In this document: positions 20,872 to 31,460 of the stretch, piece after piece
How positions within the stretch are numbered: the stretch's first letter is position 1
Layout of the letters: every line of letters starts with the position of its first letter
Assembly: GCF_002930645.1 (NCBI RefSeq)
Contig: NZ_PSNW01000004.1
Coordinates: 124,370-188,369, forward strand
DNA: 64,000 nucleotides
Source: Solimonas fluminis
GTDB taxonomy: Bacteria > Pseudomonadota > Gammaproteobacteria > Nevskiales > Nevskiaceae
Direction: 5' to 3'
Position numbers and translations under genes: made by a program
The notes under the pieces: generated by a model
Seen by the model: the letters and a program-made list of their open reading frames with translations, nothing else
Told to the model about the DNA's origin: nothing
The model's database searches: none

Positions 20872-21932
20872 GCCCTGGCACTCCCCTGCGCGAGACATTC
20901 AGCGACGATGCGCTCGGTGGCGTCGGTCCAGGCGGCGCGGCGCGCCGCCTCGCCCATGCGGGCCAGCGCGGCACGGTCGGACAGCATCGTGCGGAGCAGT
21001 TCCGCCAGCAGCTCCGGGCTGAGGTCGCGCTCCTGCACCAGCTGCGCGGCACCGGCGGCCACCAGGTACTCGCCGTTGCGGGTCTGGTGGTCGTCCACCG
21101 CCGCCGGGAACGGCACCAGCAGCGCGGCGCAGCCGGCCGCGGCCAGTTCGGCCACGGTGGAGGCGCCGGCGCGGCAGATCACCAGGTCCGCCCAGGCGTA
21201 GGCCGCCGGCATGTCGTCGATGAAGGCTTCGACCGAGGCGGCGACGCCGGTGCCGGCATAGCTCTGCTGCGCGCGCTCCAGCGTACGGCCAGCCTGGTGG
21301 CGGACCTGCGGACGCTGGGCTTCCGGCATCAGCGCCAGCGCCTTGGGGACCAGCGTGTTGAGCGCCAGCGCACCCTGGCTGCCGCCCACCACCAGCACGC
21401 GCATCGCGCCGTCGCGGGCCAGGCGCTGCGCCGGGGCCGGCAGTTCGGCGAAACCGGCACGCACGGGGTTGCCCACGGTCAATGCATGACGGAAGGTGTT
21501 CGGAAAAGCCTCGAGCACGCCGGAGGCGATGCGCGCCAGCAAGCGGTTGGTCATGCCGGCCGCGGCATTCTGCTCGTGGATCAGCAGGGGGCGGCGGGTC
21601 AGCCAGGCAGCGACGCCGCCAGGGCCGGCGGCGAAGCCGCCCATGCCCAGCACCAGCTGGGGCTGCTGGCGGCGCAGTGCCGCCAGGGCGTCGCGCAGTG
21701 CGCGCAGCAGCACCAGCGGCGCCGTCAGCAGCTTGGCGACGCCCTTGCCGCGCAGGCCGCTGACGCGGATGAACTCCATGGCGATGCCGTGCTTCGGAAC
21801 CGCGCGCGATTCGAAGCTGTCGGGCGTGCCCATCCACACCACCTCGTGTCCCCGCTGGCGCAGCGCGTCGGCGATGGCGAGCGCAGGGTAGACGTGGCCT
21901 CCGGTTCCCCCAGCCATGATCATGACTTTCAT
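20868..21932 (-). CDS. murG: Lipid II synthase (GlcNAc transferase) MurG
   Basis: A 354-residue peripheral inner-membrane glycosyltransferase (GT28) that converts lipid I to lipid II. GGTGGH at 8-13 is the N-terminal G-loop, and [12 protein letters not shown] is the second glycine-rich loop. The C-terminal [16 protein letters not shown] segment binds UDP-GlcNAc. The ATG at 21932 gives the family N-terminus ([13 protein letters not shown]) and overlaps the ftsW stop by 4 bases. Confidence 0.98.
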   Translation of the reverse strand: MKVMIMAGGTGGHVYPALAIADALRQRGHEVVWMGTPDSFESRAVPKHGIAMEFIRVSGLRGKGVAKLLTAPLVLLRALRDALAALRRQQPQLVLGMGGFAAGPGGVAAWLTRRPLLIHEQNAAAGMTNRLLARIASGVLEAFPNTFRHALTVGNPVRAGFAELPAPAQRLARDGAMRVLVVGGSQGALALNTLVPKALALMPEAQRPQVRHQAGRTLERAQQSYAGTGVAASVEAFIDDMPAAYAWADLVICRAGASTVAELAAAGCAALLVPFPAAVDDHQTRNGEYLVAAGAAQLVQERDLSPELLAELLRTMLSDRAALARMGEAARRAAWTDATERIVAECLAQGSARA

Positions 21933-23191
21933 GATCCGCTCTCCACGAGCCACGGCATTTCCGGGTTCTTGCGCCGCGGACGCGGCGCAGCAGCCGTCTC
22001 GCGCTGCGAGGCCTTGGGCTCCTTCGGCAGCGGCTCGGGCTCGACATCGCCGGCCAGCGCCGCACGGTTCTCGTAGTCCACGCGCAGGATCAGGCCCAGC
22101 ATCGCGCAGACGATGATCAGCGAGGAGCCGCCGTAGCTCAGCAGCGGCAGCGTCAGGCCCTTGGTCGGCAGGATGCCCATGTTCACGGCCATGTTGATCA
22201 GCGCCTGCAGGCCCAGCCAGCTCGACAGGCCGTAGCAGAGGAAGCCCGGGAACAACCGGCCGCCGGCCTCCGCCTCTCGGCCGATGACGAAGCCGCGCCA
22301 GACCAGCACGCCGAACAGCAGCACCAGCGCCAGCACGCCCGTCAGGCCGAACTCCTCGGCCAGGATCGCGAAGATGAAGTCGGTATGCATTTCCGGCAGG
22401 TACAGCAGCTTCTGCACGCTGTTGCCCAGGCCCACGCCGGCCCATTCGCCGCGGCCCACCGCGATCAGCGACTGCGCCAGCTGCCAGCCGCCGTTCTCGA
22501 CGTCGGCCCAGGGATTGGTGAAGTTCAGCAGGCGGCGCATGCGGTAGGGCTCGGCCACCGCCAGCAGGGCGACCGCGCCGCTGGCCAGCAGGCCGGCCGC
22601 GCCGAAGTAGACGACGCGCGCGCCGCCCAGGAACAGCATCAGGAAGGCCACCGCCATCAGGATCACGGTGGCGCCGAAGTCCGGCTCCAGCAGCAGCAGG
22701 AAGCAGGGCAGCAGCAGCAGCGCGATCGGCTTGGCCAACCCGCGGAAGCCATGCTGCAGCTCGGCCTGCCGGCGCGTGATGTAGCCGGCCAGGAACAGGA
22801 TCAGCGCCAGGCGCGCGGGCTCCGAGGCCTGCAGGCGGAACAGCTCCAGGTCGATCCAGCGGCGCGCATAGTTGACCTTCACGCCGATGCCGGGGATCAG
22901 CACGACGATCAGCAGGAAGATCGCGAAACCCACCAGCACCAGCCCGCTGCGTTCCCATTGCCGCGTCGGCACGCAGTACATGACGAAGCCGGCGGCGAAG
23001 CCCATGGCGATGAACAGCAGCTGGCGGTAGAAGAAGTAGAACGGCTCGCCGGTCAGCTTCTCGGCCTGCGCCACCGAGGCGGAGGCCACCATCACCACGC
23101 CCCAGGTCAGCAGGATCGCGGCGGCCAGGCTGAGCCAGACGTCCATGCCATAGCGCGCCCGAGGCATCGAGAGCTTCAGGGAAAAGCTCAT
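21929..23191 (-). CDS. ftsW: Peptidoglycan polymerase / divisome SEDS protein FtsW
   Basis: A 420-residue polytopic SEDS protein that polymerises lipid II together with FtsI at the septum. About ten hydrophobic segments are visible. Family-typical stretches include GPPxRRWIxL-like NYARRWIDLELF, QSLIAVGRGEWAGVGLGNS and LPLLSYGGSSLI. A charged, Pro-rich cytoplasmic tail (about 380-420) extends past the last helix. It overlaps murD by 4 bases at its start and murG by 4 at its stop. Confidence 0.97.
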   Translation of the reverse strand: MSFSLKLSMPRARYGMDVWLSLAAAILLTWGVVMVASASVAQAEKLTGEPFYFFYRQLLFIAMGFAAGFVMYCVPTRQWERSGLVLVGFAIFLLIVVLIPGIGVKVNYARRWIDLELFRLQASEPARLALILFLAGYITRRQAELQHGFRGLAKPIALLLLPCFLLLLEPDFGATVILMAVAFLMLFLGGARVVYFGAAGLLASGAVALLAVAEPYRMRRLLNFTNPWADVENGGWQLAQSLIAVGRGEWAGVGLGNSVQKLLYLPEMHTDFIFAILAEEFGLTGVLALVLLFGVLVWRGFVIGREAEAGGRLFPGFLCYGLSSWLGLQALINMAVNMGILPTKGLTLPLLSYGGSSLIIVCAMLGLILRVDYENRAALAGDVEPEPLPKEPKASQRETAAAPRPRRKNPEMPWLVESGS

Positions 23192-24516
23192 TTCATCGCC
23201 TCCACCGCCGCGCGGAACCGGTTGCCCCGGTCGACGTAGCTCTTGAACTGGTCGAAGCTGGCGCAGGCCGGCGACAGCAGCACGCGGTCGCCGCGCTGCG
23301 CCAGGCCGCGGGCGCGGGCCAGCGCCGCCAGCATGTCCGGCTCGCGGTAGACCGGCAGCGCGCCGTAGATATCATTCTCGATGCGGCCCGCATCCTCGCC
23401 GAACAGGATCGCGGCACGGCCCTTGGCCGCCAGCGCCCCGCGCAGTTCGGTGAAGCTCTGCCCCTTGCCCTGCCCGCCCGCCAGCCAGACGATGCCCTCG
23501 GGCAAGCCGTTGAGGGCCGCCAGCGTCGAGCCGACGTTGGTGCCCTTGGAATCGTTGAAGTACTGCACGCCGTCGATCTCGGCGACGAACTGGCAGCGGT
23601 GCGCCAGGCCGCCGAAGGCGCGCAGCGCGCGCAGCGAAGCCTCGCGAGGGATGCCGGCGGCATCGGCCAGGGCCAGCGCCGCGAGGGCGTTGGCGGCATT
23701 GTGCAGGCCGTAGATCTTCAGCTCGGACAGCTTCAGCAGGCGCTCGTCGCCCACCGACAGCCAGGTCTCGCCGTCGTCCAGGACCAGGCCGTAGTGGCCG
23801 GCCAGCGGCGGATTGGCGCCGAAGCTGACCGCGCCCTCCGGCGACAGCGCCATCACCGCGGCATCCTCGCGGTTGGTCACGGCGATGCCGCAGCGCTCGA
23901 AGATGCGGGCCTTGATGGCGCCGTAGTGCTCCATCGTGCCGTGGCGGTCCAGATGATCCTGGGACAGGTTCAGGATGGTGGCAGCGACGCAGGCCAGGCT
24001 GCGGGTGGTCTCGAGCTGGAAGCTGGACAACTCCAGCACGTAGAGCTGGGCATCGTCGCGCAGCAGGTCCAGGGCCGGCGTACCGAGATTGCCGCCGATG
24101 CCGGTACGCAGGCCGGCCGCCAGCGCCATTTCGCCGACCAGGGTGGTGGTGGTGCTCTTGCCGTTGGAGCCGGTGATGCCGACTACGGGCGCCTGGGCGG
24201 CCCGGGCGAACAGCTCGACGTCGCCGGCCAGCGGTACGCCGGCGGCGGCGAGTTCGCGCACGAAGGGTTCGTCCAGCGCCACGCCGGGCGACAGCACGGC
24301 CTCGGCGTACTGCGACAGCGGCGCCGGCGCAGCGAAGGCGCCACAATGGAAGGCCACGTCCGGGAACTGCTGCTGCAGCTCGGCCAGTCCGGCAGGGGCG
24401 GCACGGCTGTCGGTGGCCGTCACGCGGGCGCCCTGGCGCACGAGGTAGCGCAGCGCCGAGGCGCCGCTCGCCCCGAGCCCCACCACCAGCATGTGCTTTC
24501 CGGCGTAGCGGTTCAT
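23188..24516 (-). CDS. murD: UDP-N-acetylmuramoyl-L-alanine--D-glutamate ligase MurD
   Basis: A 442-residue Mur ligase adding D-Glu. VVGLGASGASALRYL at the N-terminus binds UDP, and GSNGKSTT at 116-123 is the ATP loop. YFNDSKGTN in the central domain and ILFGEDAGRI in the C-terminal domain are typical. It starts 4 bases past the mraY stop and overlaps ftsW by 4 bases. Confidence 0.98.
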   Translation of the reverse strand: MNRYAGKHMLVVGLGASGASALRYLVRQGARVTATDSRAAPAGLAELQQQFPDVAFHCGAFAAPAPLSQYAEAVLSPGVALDEPFVRELAAAGVPLAGDVELFARAAQAPVVGITGSNGKSTTTTLVGEMALAAGLRTGIGGNLGTPALDLLRDDAQLYVLELSSFQLETTRSLACVAATILNLSQDHLDRHGTMEHYGAIKARIFERCGIAVTNREDAAVMALSPEGAVSFGANPPLAGHYGLVLDDGETWLSVGDERLLKLSELKIYGLHNAANALAALALADAAGIPREASLRALRAFGGLAHRCQFVAEIDGVQYFNDSKGTNVGSTLAALNGLPEGIVWLAGGQGKGQSFTELRGALAAKGRAAILFGEDAGRIENDIYGALPVYREPDMLAALARARGLAQRGDRVLLSPACASFDQFKSYVDRGNRFRAAVEAMK

Positions 24517-24520
24517 GTTC

Positions 24521-25606
24521 CTATCGGATCTTCAGCGTGGACAGGCCGATCAGCACCAGGATCAGGGTGATGATCCAGAAGCGCACGATGATCTTGGGCT
24601 CGGGCCAGCCCTTCAGTTCGTAGTGATGGTGCAGCGGCGCCATGCGGAAGATGCGCTTGCCGCCGCTGTACTTGAAGTACAGGACCTGCAGCGCCACCGA
24701 CACCGTCTCGGCGACGAAGACGCCGCCCATGATCGCCAGCACCAGTTCCTGGCGCACCATCACGGCCACCACGCCCAGCGCGGCGCCCAGCGCCAGCGCG
24801 CCGACATCGCCCATGAAGACCTGCGCCGGATAGGCGTTGAACCACAGGAAGCCCAGGCCCGCGCCGGCGATGGCGGTGCAGAAGATCGCTATCTCGCCGA
24901 CGCCGGCGATGTAGGGAATGCCCAGGTACTCGGCGAACTTGACGTTGCCGCTGGCGTAGGCGAACACCGCCAGCGCCGAGGCCACCAGCACGGTCGGCAG
25001 GATCGCCAGGCCATCGAGGCCATCGGTGAGGTTGACGGCGTTGCTGCTGCCGACGATCACCAGGTAGGCCCAGGGGATGAAGAAGATGCCCAGGCTGATC
25101 GTCACGTCCTTCAGAAAGGGGAAGAACAGCGTGGTCTCCACCGGCGCCTTGTGGGTGGCGAACAGCAGCGTCGCCACGCCGAAGCCCGCCAGCGACAGCC
25201 AGAAGTACTTCTTGCGGGCGGGCAGACCCTTGGGATCCTTGTACTTGATCTTGATGAAGTCGTCGGCGAAGCCCACGGCACCGAAGGCCAGCGTCACCAG
25301 CAGCGCGCACCAGACGAAGCGGTTGGTCAGGTTGGCCCAGAGCAGGGTCGCCACCGTGATCGCGCAGAGGATCAGCACGCCGCCCATGGTCGGTGTTCCG
25401 GTCTTCTTCAGGTGCGTCTGCGGACCGTCGCTGCGCACCGGCTGCCCGAACTTGAAGCGGTACAGCCGTTCGATCATCCAGGGACCGAAGGCGAAGGAGA
25501 ACACCAGCGCCGTGAGGATGCCGAGGACCGCGCGGATCGTCAGGTAGTTGAACAGGTTGAAGCCGCTGATGTGCGGCTGCAGGTATTGGGCAAGGTGATA
25601 GAGCAT
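24521..25606 (-). CDS. mraY: Phospho-N-acetylmuramoyl-pentapeptide transferase MraY
   Basis: A 361-residue polytopic membrane enzyme that makes lipid [21 protein letters not shown] (Asp-Asp pair), [13 protein letters not shown] and [10 protein letters not shown] carry the conserved catalytic aspartates, and [13 protein letters not shown] has the His triad. The start overlaps the murF stop by one base (TAATG), implying translational coupling. Confidence 0.99.
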   Translation of the reverse strand: MLYHLAQYLQPHISGFNLFNYLTIRAVLGILTALVFSFAFGPWMIERLYRFKFGQPVRSDGPQTHLKKTGTPTMGGVLILCAITVATLLWANLTNRFVWCALLVTLAFGAVGFADDFIKIKYKDPKGLPARKKYFWLSLAGFGVATLLFATHKAPVETTLFFPFLKDVTISLGIFFIPWAYLVIVGSSNAVNLTDGLDGLAILPTVLVASALAVFAYASGNVKFAEYLGIPYIAGVGEIAIFCTAIAGAGLGFLWFNAYPAQVFMGDVGALALGAALGVVAVMVRQELVLAIMGGVFVAETVSVALQVLYFKYSGGKRIFRMAPLHHHYELKGWPEPKIIVRFWIITLILVLIGLSTLKIR

Positions 25607-26976
25607 TAGTGTGATTCCCCCGCGGACGCTTCTCCGGTGAGGGCCGCCACCACGCGCTCCATGCGCGAGGACCGCGAACCCTTCACCAGCACCACTGTCT
25701 GCGCATCGAGTTGTTGATGGGTGGCTGCGACCAGCGCCTCGACGCTGTCATAGGCCTCGGCGCCGGGACCGAAGGCTTCGGCGGCGTGGCGCGCCAGCGG
25801 CCCCAGTGTCAGCAGGCGGTCGATTCCCAGCTCACGCGCCGCACGGCCGGCGTCGGCGTGCAGCTGCTCCGCGTCGGGCCCCAGTTCCGCCATGCCGCCC
25901 AGCACCGCCCAGCGGCGGCCGGTCATGCCGGCCAGCAGTTCCAGGCCGGCCTTCAGCGAGCTGGGGTTGGCGTTGTAGCTGTCGTCGAGCAGGCGCGCGC
26001 CCTGCGTCGTCGTCTTCCAGGACAGGCGCCCGGAAGGGGCATCGACCGAGGCCAGGCCCTGCGCGATCTGCTGCACGTCGAGCCCCAGTGCGACGCCGCA
26101 GGCGGCGGCAGCCAGCGCATTGGCCACCATGTGGCGGCCCGGCAGCGGCAGGCGCACGCTCTGCTTGCCGTTGGGAGCGCGCAGCTCGAACAGCATGGCG
26201 GCTGGCGCTTCGGGCGGCTCGGCATGCACATGCAGCGCACGCACATCGGCGTCTTCGCCGAAGCCGAAACTGATGACCGACGCATGCCGCGCCAGGTCGC
26301 GCCACAGGGGGGCGTAGCGGTCGTCGGCATTGATCACGGCAACACCGCCGGACAAAGCGGCGAACAGCTCGCCCTTGCCGCGGGCCACGCCCTCGCGCGA
26401 GCCGAAGCCTTCCAGGTGCGCGTCGCCGGCCTGCGTGACGACGCCGACATCCGGCTTGGCCAAGCTCGCCAGCAGGGCGATCTCGCCGCCATGGTTGGCG
26501 CCCATCTCGATCACCGCGGTGCGATGCCCGGGGCGCAGGCTCAGCAGCGTCAGCGGCACGCCGATGTGGTTGTTGAGGTTGCCGCGCGTGGCCAGCACCG
26601 GCCCGCGGGCGGCTAACACCGAGGCCAGCAATTGCTTGGTGGTGGTCTTGCCGTTGCTGCCGGTCACGGCGACCACCGGGATGTCGAAGCGCCGGCGCCA
26701 ATCGGCGGCATATTCCTGCAGGGCCTTGAGCGTATCGCCGACCACCACCTGCGGCAGCGGCAGCTCGACGCGCCGCGATACCAGCGCGCCGGCAGCGCCG
26801 GCCGCGGCCGCGGCTTCCAGGAAGTTGTGGCCGTCGAAGCGCTCGCCCTGCAGCGCCACGTAGAGATCGCCCGGCTGCAGCGTGCGCGTGTCGGTGCCGA
26901 CACGGGCAAAGCCGGCGTCGGCGCCGGCGAGTTCGCCGTTGAGCAGGCGCGCCAGCGTGGAGAGACGGTCCATCAT
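25606..26976 (-). CDS. murF: UDP-N-acetylmuramoyl-tripeptide--D-alanyl-D-alanine ligase MurF
   Basis: A 456-residue Mur ligase that adds D-Ala-D-Ala to the tripeptide. GSNGKTTT at 106-113 is the ATP-binding loop, [11 protein letters not shown] the following motif, and [12 protein letters not shown] the substrate motif. The start is the first of two ATG codons at 26976, overlapping the murE stop by 4 bases. The long open frame upstream belongs to murE read in another phase. Confidence 0.98.
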   Translation of the reverse strand: MMDRLSTLARLLNGELAGADAGFARVGTDTRTLQPGDLYVALQGERFDGHNFLEAAAAAGAAGALVSRRVELPLPQVVVGDTLKALQEYAADWRRRFDIPVVAVTGSNGKTTTKQLLASVLAARGPVLATRGNLNNHIGVPLTLLSLRPGHRTAVIEMGANHGGEIALLASLAKPDVGVVTQAGDAHLEGFGSREGVARGKGELFAALSGGVAVINADDRYAPLWRDLARHASVISFGFGEDADVRALHVHAEPPEAPAAMLFELRAPNGKQSVRLPLPGRHMVANALAAAACGVALGLDVQQIAQGLASVDAPSGRLSWKTTTQGARLLDDSYNANPSSLKAGLELLAGMTGRRWAVLGGMAELGPDAEQLHADAGRAARELGIDRLLTLGPLARHAAEAFGPGAEAYDSVEALVAATHQQLDAQTVVLVKGSRSSRMERVVAALTGEASAGESH

Positions 26977-28457
26977 GCGGCGGCCCCGAGCAGTTGTGCG
27001 ACGTAGGCGCGGTCGCTGTAGTGGCGGCGCTCGGCACCGTAGATCTGGTAGTCCTCGTGGCCCTTGCCGGCCACCAGCACGGTATCCCCCGGCCCGGCGC
27101 CCTGCACCGCCGCCGCGATGGCCTCGGTGCGGCTGTGGATCACGCGCACCGCGGCCGCACCGGACATGCCGGCGCGGATCTCGGCGACGATGGCGGCGGG
27201 GTCCTCGCTGCGCGGATTGTCGTCGGTGACGATCACCCGGTCGGCGCCCTCGGCGGCAGCCCTGCCCATCAGCGGGCGCTTGCCGCGATCGCGGTCGCCA
27301 CCGCAGCCGAACACGCACCACAGTGCCTGGGCGGTGTGCGCGCGCGCCGCGCTCAGCGCCGCCGCCAGCGCGCCCGGCGTGTGGGCATAGTCCACCACCA
27401 CCAGGGCCGGAGAAGCGGGGCCGCGGAAGGCCTCCATGCGGCCCGGCACGGTGCTGGCCTCGCCCAGCGCGGCCACGGCCTGCTGCAGCGTGAAGCCGCC
27501 ATGCAGCACCGCGGCCAGCGCCGCCAGCAGGTTGTAGGCATTGAAGCGGCCCAGCAGGCGGCTGTGCAGCGTCGCCTGGCCCCAGCTGCTGTCGATCTGC
27601 AGCTCGATGCCGCGCTCGTGCAGGCGCAGGCCGCGGCCGATGACGTAGGCGCCTTCGCGCGGCACCCCGCCGTCCAGGCCGTAGCGCGTGATGCCCGGGT
27701 GGCCGGCGAGTTCGTCGGCCCAGGCGGCGCCGCGGACGTCGTCGCGGTTCAGCACCAGGGCGCGCAGGCCCTCGCGCTCGAACAGCCGGCGCTTGGCGGC
27801 GGCGTAGTGCTCCACCGTGCCGTGGTAGTCCAGGTGATCGCGGGTGATGTTGGTCAGTACCGCGACGTCGAACTCGACGCCGGAGACGCGAGCCTGGTCC
27901 AGCGCATGCGAGGAGACCTCCATGGCGCAGGCCACCGCCCCGAGTTCGTGCTGGTGCGCCAGCAGGCGCTGCAGGCTGACCGGGTCCGGCGTGGTGTGGT
28001 CGCCGCTGGCGATGCTGCCGGCGCGGCCGGTGCCCAGCGTGCCGACGTAGACGCAGTCACGGCCGAGTCGGTCCAGCGCCTGCGCCACCAGGTGCGCGGT
28101 GGACGTCTTGCCGTCGGTACCGGTGACGCCCACGGTGTAGAGATGCCGCGAGCCATGGCCGTAGAAGCGGGCCGCGATCTCGCCGACCCGGGCCGACAGC
28201 CCCGGTACCGCCACCACCGGCACGCCGGCCTGCGGCGCGGACCAGCCCTCGGCGGGCTCCCAGGCGATCGCGGCGGCACCCTGTTCCAGGGCCTGCTCGG
28301 CATAGGACAGGCCATGCTGGCCGCGGCCACGGCAAGCCAGGAACAGGTCGCCGTGGCCGACGCGACGGCTGTCCATCTCCACGCCGCCGATCTCGGCGTC
28401 GGGAGCATCGGCCAGGCCTTCGAGCAGGCTGCGCAGCGAACGCGCGTGGCGGCTCAT
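26973..28457 (-). CDS. murE: UDP-N-acetylmuramoyl-tripeptide synthetase MurE (meso-DAP type)
   Basis: A 494-residue Mur ligase adding the third amino acid. GTDGKTST at 113-120 is the ATP loop. DDNPRSEDP carries the DNPR signature of enzymes using meso-diaminopimelate rather than lysine, as expected for a gram-negative. Its ATG at 28457 overlaps the ftsI stop by 4 bases. Nothing in length or motifs is unusual. Confidence 0.98.
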   Translation of the reverse strand: MSRHARSLRSLLEGLADAPDAEIGGVEMDSRRVGHGDLFLACRGRGQHGLSYAEQALEQGAAAIAWEPAEGWSAPQAGVPVVAVPGLSARVGEIAARFYGHGSRHLYTVGVTGTDGKTSTAHLVAQALDRLGRDCVYVGTLGTGRAGSIASGDHTTPDPVSLQRLLAHQHELGAVACAMEVSSHALDQARVSGVEFDVAVLTNITRDHLDYHGTVEHYAAAKRRLFEREGLRALVLNRDDVRGAAWADELAGHPGITRYGLDGGVPREGAYVIGRGLRLHERGIELQIDSSWGQATLHSRLLGRFNAYNLLAALAAVLHGGFTLQQAVAALGEASTVPGRMEAFRGPASPALVVVDYAHTPGALAAALSAARAHTAQALWCVFGCGGDRDRGKRPLMGRAAAEGADRVIVTDDNPRSEDPAAIVAEIRAGMSGAAAVRVIHSRTEAIAAAVQGAGPGDTVLVAGKGHEDYQIYGAERRHYSDRAYVAQLLGAAA

Positions 28458-30241
28458 CGGGCCTGCTCCGGCGAGGGCGGCGGCAGCGTGCCGTGCTGGG
28501 CCAGCTGCACCGGCGAGGCGGTGCCGGGCTGGGCCATGGTGCGCGGCGGCGGAGGCGGCATGTCGTCCGGCGGAATCTGAAGCTGGCGCGCGGCGCCCTG
28601 CATCACGCGCGAGAACACCGGGCCCGCCACCAGGCCGCCGTAGTAGGCGCCGGCTCCGGGCTCGTCGATCATCACCAGACCCACCAGGCGCGGATGCTCC
28701 GCCGGCACCATGCCGATGAACACCGACTGGTGCTTGTCGCCGTGGTAGCCGCCGGTCTCCGAAACCTTGCGCACGGTGCCGGTCTTGGCGGACACGCGGT
28801 AGCCCGGGATCGCGGCACGGATGCCGGTGCCGTCCGGCGACACCACGCCCTCCAGCATCTTGCGCACGTTGCGCGCGGTCTGCGCGGACACGGCGCGCTG
28901 CGGCGGCGTGGCCTGCTCGTTCTGCACCAGGCGCAGATGCGGCATCAGGCCGTCGTTGGCCAGCGCCGCATAGGCGCGCACCAGGTGCAGCGCGTTGACC
29001 GACAGGCCGTAGCCGTAGGACGCCGTGGCGGTAGCGATCTGGCCCCACTCGCTGTAATGGCGGAGCAGCGGATTGCTCTCGCCGGGAAAGCCGGAGTACA
29101 CCGGCTCGCCCAGGCCGAAGCGCTGGTAGCCGCTCCATACCGACTCGGCGCCGATCGTCAGGCCGACCTTGGCGGCACCGACGTTGCTCGACTTGGCCAG
29201 CATCTTGGCCAGGTCCACCACGCCCTGCGGATGCACGTCGCGCACGGTCAACGCGCCGACCTTGTAGGTGCCCGGCGTGGTGTCGATCATGCTGGTGGGC
29301 TGGTACACGCCCAGTTCCAGCGCCTGCGCCACCAGCAGCGGCTTGACCGTGGAGCCGGGCTCGAAGCTGTCGACGATGGCGCGGTTGCGCGTGCCGCTGG
29401 AACGGCGCTCGGGCGGGTTGTTGGGATTGAAGCCGGGCTGCGAGGCCACCGCCAGGATCTCGCCGGTGGTGCTGTCGGCCACCACGATCAGGCCGCCCTT
29501 GGCCTTGTTCTCGGCCACCGCGGCCTTCAGCTCGCGATAGGCCAGGTACTGGATGCGCAGGTCGATGGTGAGCTGCACGTCCTTGCCGGAGGCCGCCGCC
29601 ACCGATTCCAGCGTGTCGTCCACCACGCGGCCCTGGCGGTCGCGGATCACGCGGCGCGAACCGGCCTTGCCGCTGAGCAGGGTTTCCTGGGCTTTCTCGA
29701 TGCCCTCCAGGCCGTCGCCGTCGCGGCCGGTGAAGCCGACGATCTGGCCCGCCACCTCGCCCGCCGGGTAGTAGCGCGCGTAGGCCGGCTCGGAGAACAC
29801 GCCCGGCGCCTTCAGCGACAGCGCGCGCTGCGCATCGGCCGGCGGCAGCGGATCGCTGATGTAGACGAACTTGCGGTCCTTGCGCTGGGCGAGGAACTTC
29901 TCGAAGGCACGCGGATTCTTGTTGAGCAGCTTGGCCAGGGCGGTGACATGCTGCGGCGAATCCAGCAGCGCCGAGGGCACGGCCCACAGCGACTCCACCG
30001 GCGCCGACAGCGCCAGCGGCTCGCCGCGGCGATCGGTGATGGCACCGCGATGCGCCGGGATCAGCATGGTGCGGATATGGCGCTTGTTGCCTTCCTGGCG
30101 CAGGAAGTCGCGCTCCAGGACCTGCAGCTGGAAGGCGCGGCCGACCACGGTCGCGGCGCCCAGGCTGAGCAGGCCCAGCACCAGCCAGCGGCGCCACTGC
30201 GCCACCGGCTCGGCCACGGGATTCGGGCGGGCGCCGCTCAT
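28454..30241 (-). CDS. ftsI: Septal transpeptidase FtsI (PBP3)
   Basis: A 595-residue class B penicillin-binding protein cross-linking septal peptidoglycan. A TM helix lies at about 17-38 and is followed by the pedestal domain (RGAITDRRGEPLA at 65-77). Catalytic motifs are STVK at 297-300 (Ser297 nucleophile), SSN at 351-353 and KTG at 486-488. A Pro-rich tail of about 40 residues (MPPPPPRTM region) ends the protein and is not part of the fold. It overlaps ftsL and murE by 4 bases each. Confidence 0.98.
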   Translation of the reverse strand: MSGARPNPVAEPVAQWRRWLVLGLLSLGAATVVGRAFQLQVLERDFLRQEGNKRHIRTMLIPAHRGAITDRRGEPLALSAPVESLWAVPSALLDSPQHVTALAKLLNKNPRAFEKFLAQRKDRKFVYISDPLPPADAQRALSLKAPGVFSEPAYARYYPAGEVAGQIVGFTGRDGDGLEGIEKAQETLLSGKAGSRRVIRDRQGRVVDDTLESVAAASGKDVQLTIDLRIQYLAYRELKAAVAENKAKGGLIVVADSTTGEILAVASQPGFNPNNPPERRSSGTRNRAIVDSFEPGSTVKPLLVAQALELGVYQPTSMIDTTPGTYKVGALTVRDVHPQGVVDLAKMLAKSSNVGAAKVGLTIGAESVWSGYQRFGLGEPVYSGFPGESNPLLRHYSEWGQIATATASYGYGLSVNALHLVRAYAALANDGLMPHLRLVQNEQATPPQRAVSAQTARNVRKMLEGVVSPDGTGIRAAIPGYRVSAKTGTVRKVSETGGYHGDKHQSVFIGMVPAEHPRLVGLVMIDEPGAGAYYGGLVAGPVFSRVMQGAARQLQIPPDDMPPPPPRTMAQPGTASPVQLAQHGTLPPPSPEQAR

Positions 30242-30510
30242 GGGCGGTCTCCGATGATCACGTAGTCGCGCGGCTCGGTCATGCCCAGCTGCTCGCGGGC
30301 GATGCGGTCCACGCGCGCGTTGTGCGACAGCGTGGCCTCTTCCAGCTGCAGCTGCGCCCACTCCATGTCCAGGCGGGTCTGCTCGCCGCGCAGCTTCTCC
30401 AGCTCGTTCACCAGCGCGCGGTTCTCGTGCTTGGTGCGGATCACCGCCAGCGCCGAGGTCACCACGGCGACGGACAGCATCATCGGCAGGAGCATGGCGC
30501 CGCGCTTCAT
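30238..30510 (-). CDS. ftsL: Cell division protein FtsL
   Basis: A 90-residue bitopic protein that forms the FtsQLB complex. The TM helix at about 5-24 is followed by a periplasmic coiled coil ([19 protein letters not shown] onward) with leucine/aliphatic heptads. A conserved end, [15 protein letters not shown], matches FtsL of gammaproteobacteria. It overlaps rsmH and ftsI by 4 bases each. The start at 30510 is fixed by the overlap and family length. Confidence 0.95.
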   Translation of the reverse strand: MKRGAMLLPMMLSVAVVTSALAVIRTKHENRALVNELEKLRGEQTRLDMEWAQLQLEEATLSHNARVDRIAREQLGMTEPRDYVIIGDRP

Positions 30511-31451
30511 GCCGCCTTCTCCGCCACGCGCAGCACCGCGCTGCGGGCGCGCGGGTTTTCCGCACATTCGGCCTCCGAGGGGAAGTAGCGGCCGACCTTG
30601 TCCAGGCGCACGGCGGCTTCGTCCTCGGGGCGGCGCGCATCGCGCAGCGTGCGCTTGACGATGCGGTCTTCCAGCGAGTGGAAGCTGATCACCGCCAGGC
30701 GGCCGCCCGGAGCCAGCAGCTCGGCGGCCTGGGCCAGCGCCTGCGGCAGCACGTCCAGCTCGCGGTTGATGAAGATGCGGATCGCCTGGAAGCTGCGCGT
30801 GGCCGGGTGGATGTGGCGGCTGCGCGGGCCGGGCACCGCGGCGATCAGCGCGGCGAGCTGGGCCGTGGTGACCAGCGGCTCGGCCGCGCGCGTCTCGACG
30901 ATGCGGCGCGCGATGCGGCGGCTGTTGCGTTCCTCGCCGTACTGGTAGAGCACGTCGGCGATCTCGGTCTCGCCCGCGCGGGCCAGCCACTGTGCCGCGG
31001 ACTCGCCGGCCAGCGGGTTCATGCGCATGTCCAGCGGCCCGTCCTTGGAGAAGCTGAAACCGCGGCGCGCGTCATCCAGCTGCGGCGAGGACACGCCCAG
31101 GTCCAGCAGGATGCCGTCGATGCGGCCGGCGATGCCCGCGGACTCGGCCACCGCCCGCATCTGCGAGAAATTGGCGTGGTGGATATGGAAGTTGGCGACG
31201 GCACCGAAGCGTTCCTTCGCATGCGCGACCGCCTCGGGGTCCTGGTCCAGGGCGTGCAGCTCGCCGCGGCCCGCCAGCGCCTCCAGGATGGCGCCGGAAT
31301 GGCCGCCGCGGCCGAAGGTGCCGTCCAGGTAGATGCCTCCCGAACGGACGGCGAGGCCGGTGAGAGCCTCGTCGAGCATCACCGGCCTGTGCAAGGTCAT
31401 GGCGGCGTCAGTCCCCGGAGCGATGGCGGCTGGGGCGGCATCGAACGGCAT
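30507..31451 (-). CDS. rsmH: 16S rRNA (cytosine1402-N4)-methyltransferase RsmH
   Basis: A 314-residue SAM-dependent methyltransferase (MraW) modifying C1402 in the ribosomal P site. [22 protein letters not shown] (SAM loop) and [13 protein letters not shown] are diagnostic. Start 31451 is chosen because GGTGAGG, overlapping the mraZ stop, lies 5-6 bases upstream; it adds 17 residues before the conserved [12 protein letters not shown] 31400 is the alternative and would give the more usual family length. Confidence 0.97.
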   Translation of the reverse strand: MPFDAAPAAIAPGTDAAMTLHRPVMLDEALTGLAVRSGGIYLDGTFGRGGHSGAILEALAGRGELHALDQDPEAVAHAKERFGAVANFHIHHANFSQMRAVAESAGIAGRIDGILLDLGVSSPQLDDARRGFSFSKDGPLDMRMNPLAGESAAQWLARAGETEIADVLYQYGEERNSRRIARRIVETRAAEPLVTTAQLAALIAAVPGPRSRHIHPATRSFQAIRIFINRELDVLPQALAQAAELLAPGGRLAVISFHSLEDRIVKRTLRDARRPEDEAAVRLDKVGRYFPSEAECAENPRARSAVLRVAEKAA

Positions 31452-31460
31452 GCGCGCGCC

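Noticed and set aside
20868-22958. A longer murG with about 340 extra N-terminal residues
   Set aside because: The extra part is ftsW read out of frame. The true start at 21932 gives the standard MurG N-terminus.
26973-30197. A 1074-codon minus-strand frame that seems to fuse ftsI and murE
   Set aside because: Only the part after 28457 encodes MurE. The upstream part is ftsI read in the wrong phase, and ftsI has its own correct frame with all PBP motifs.
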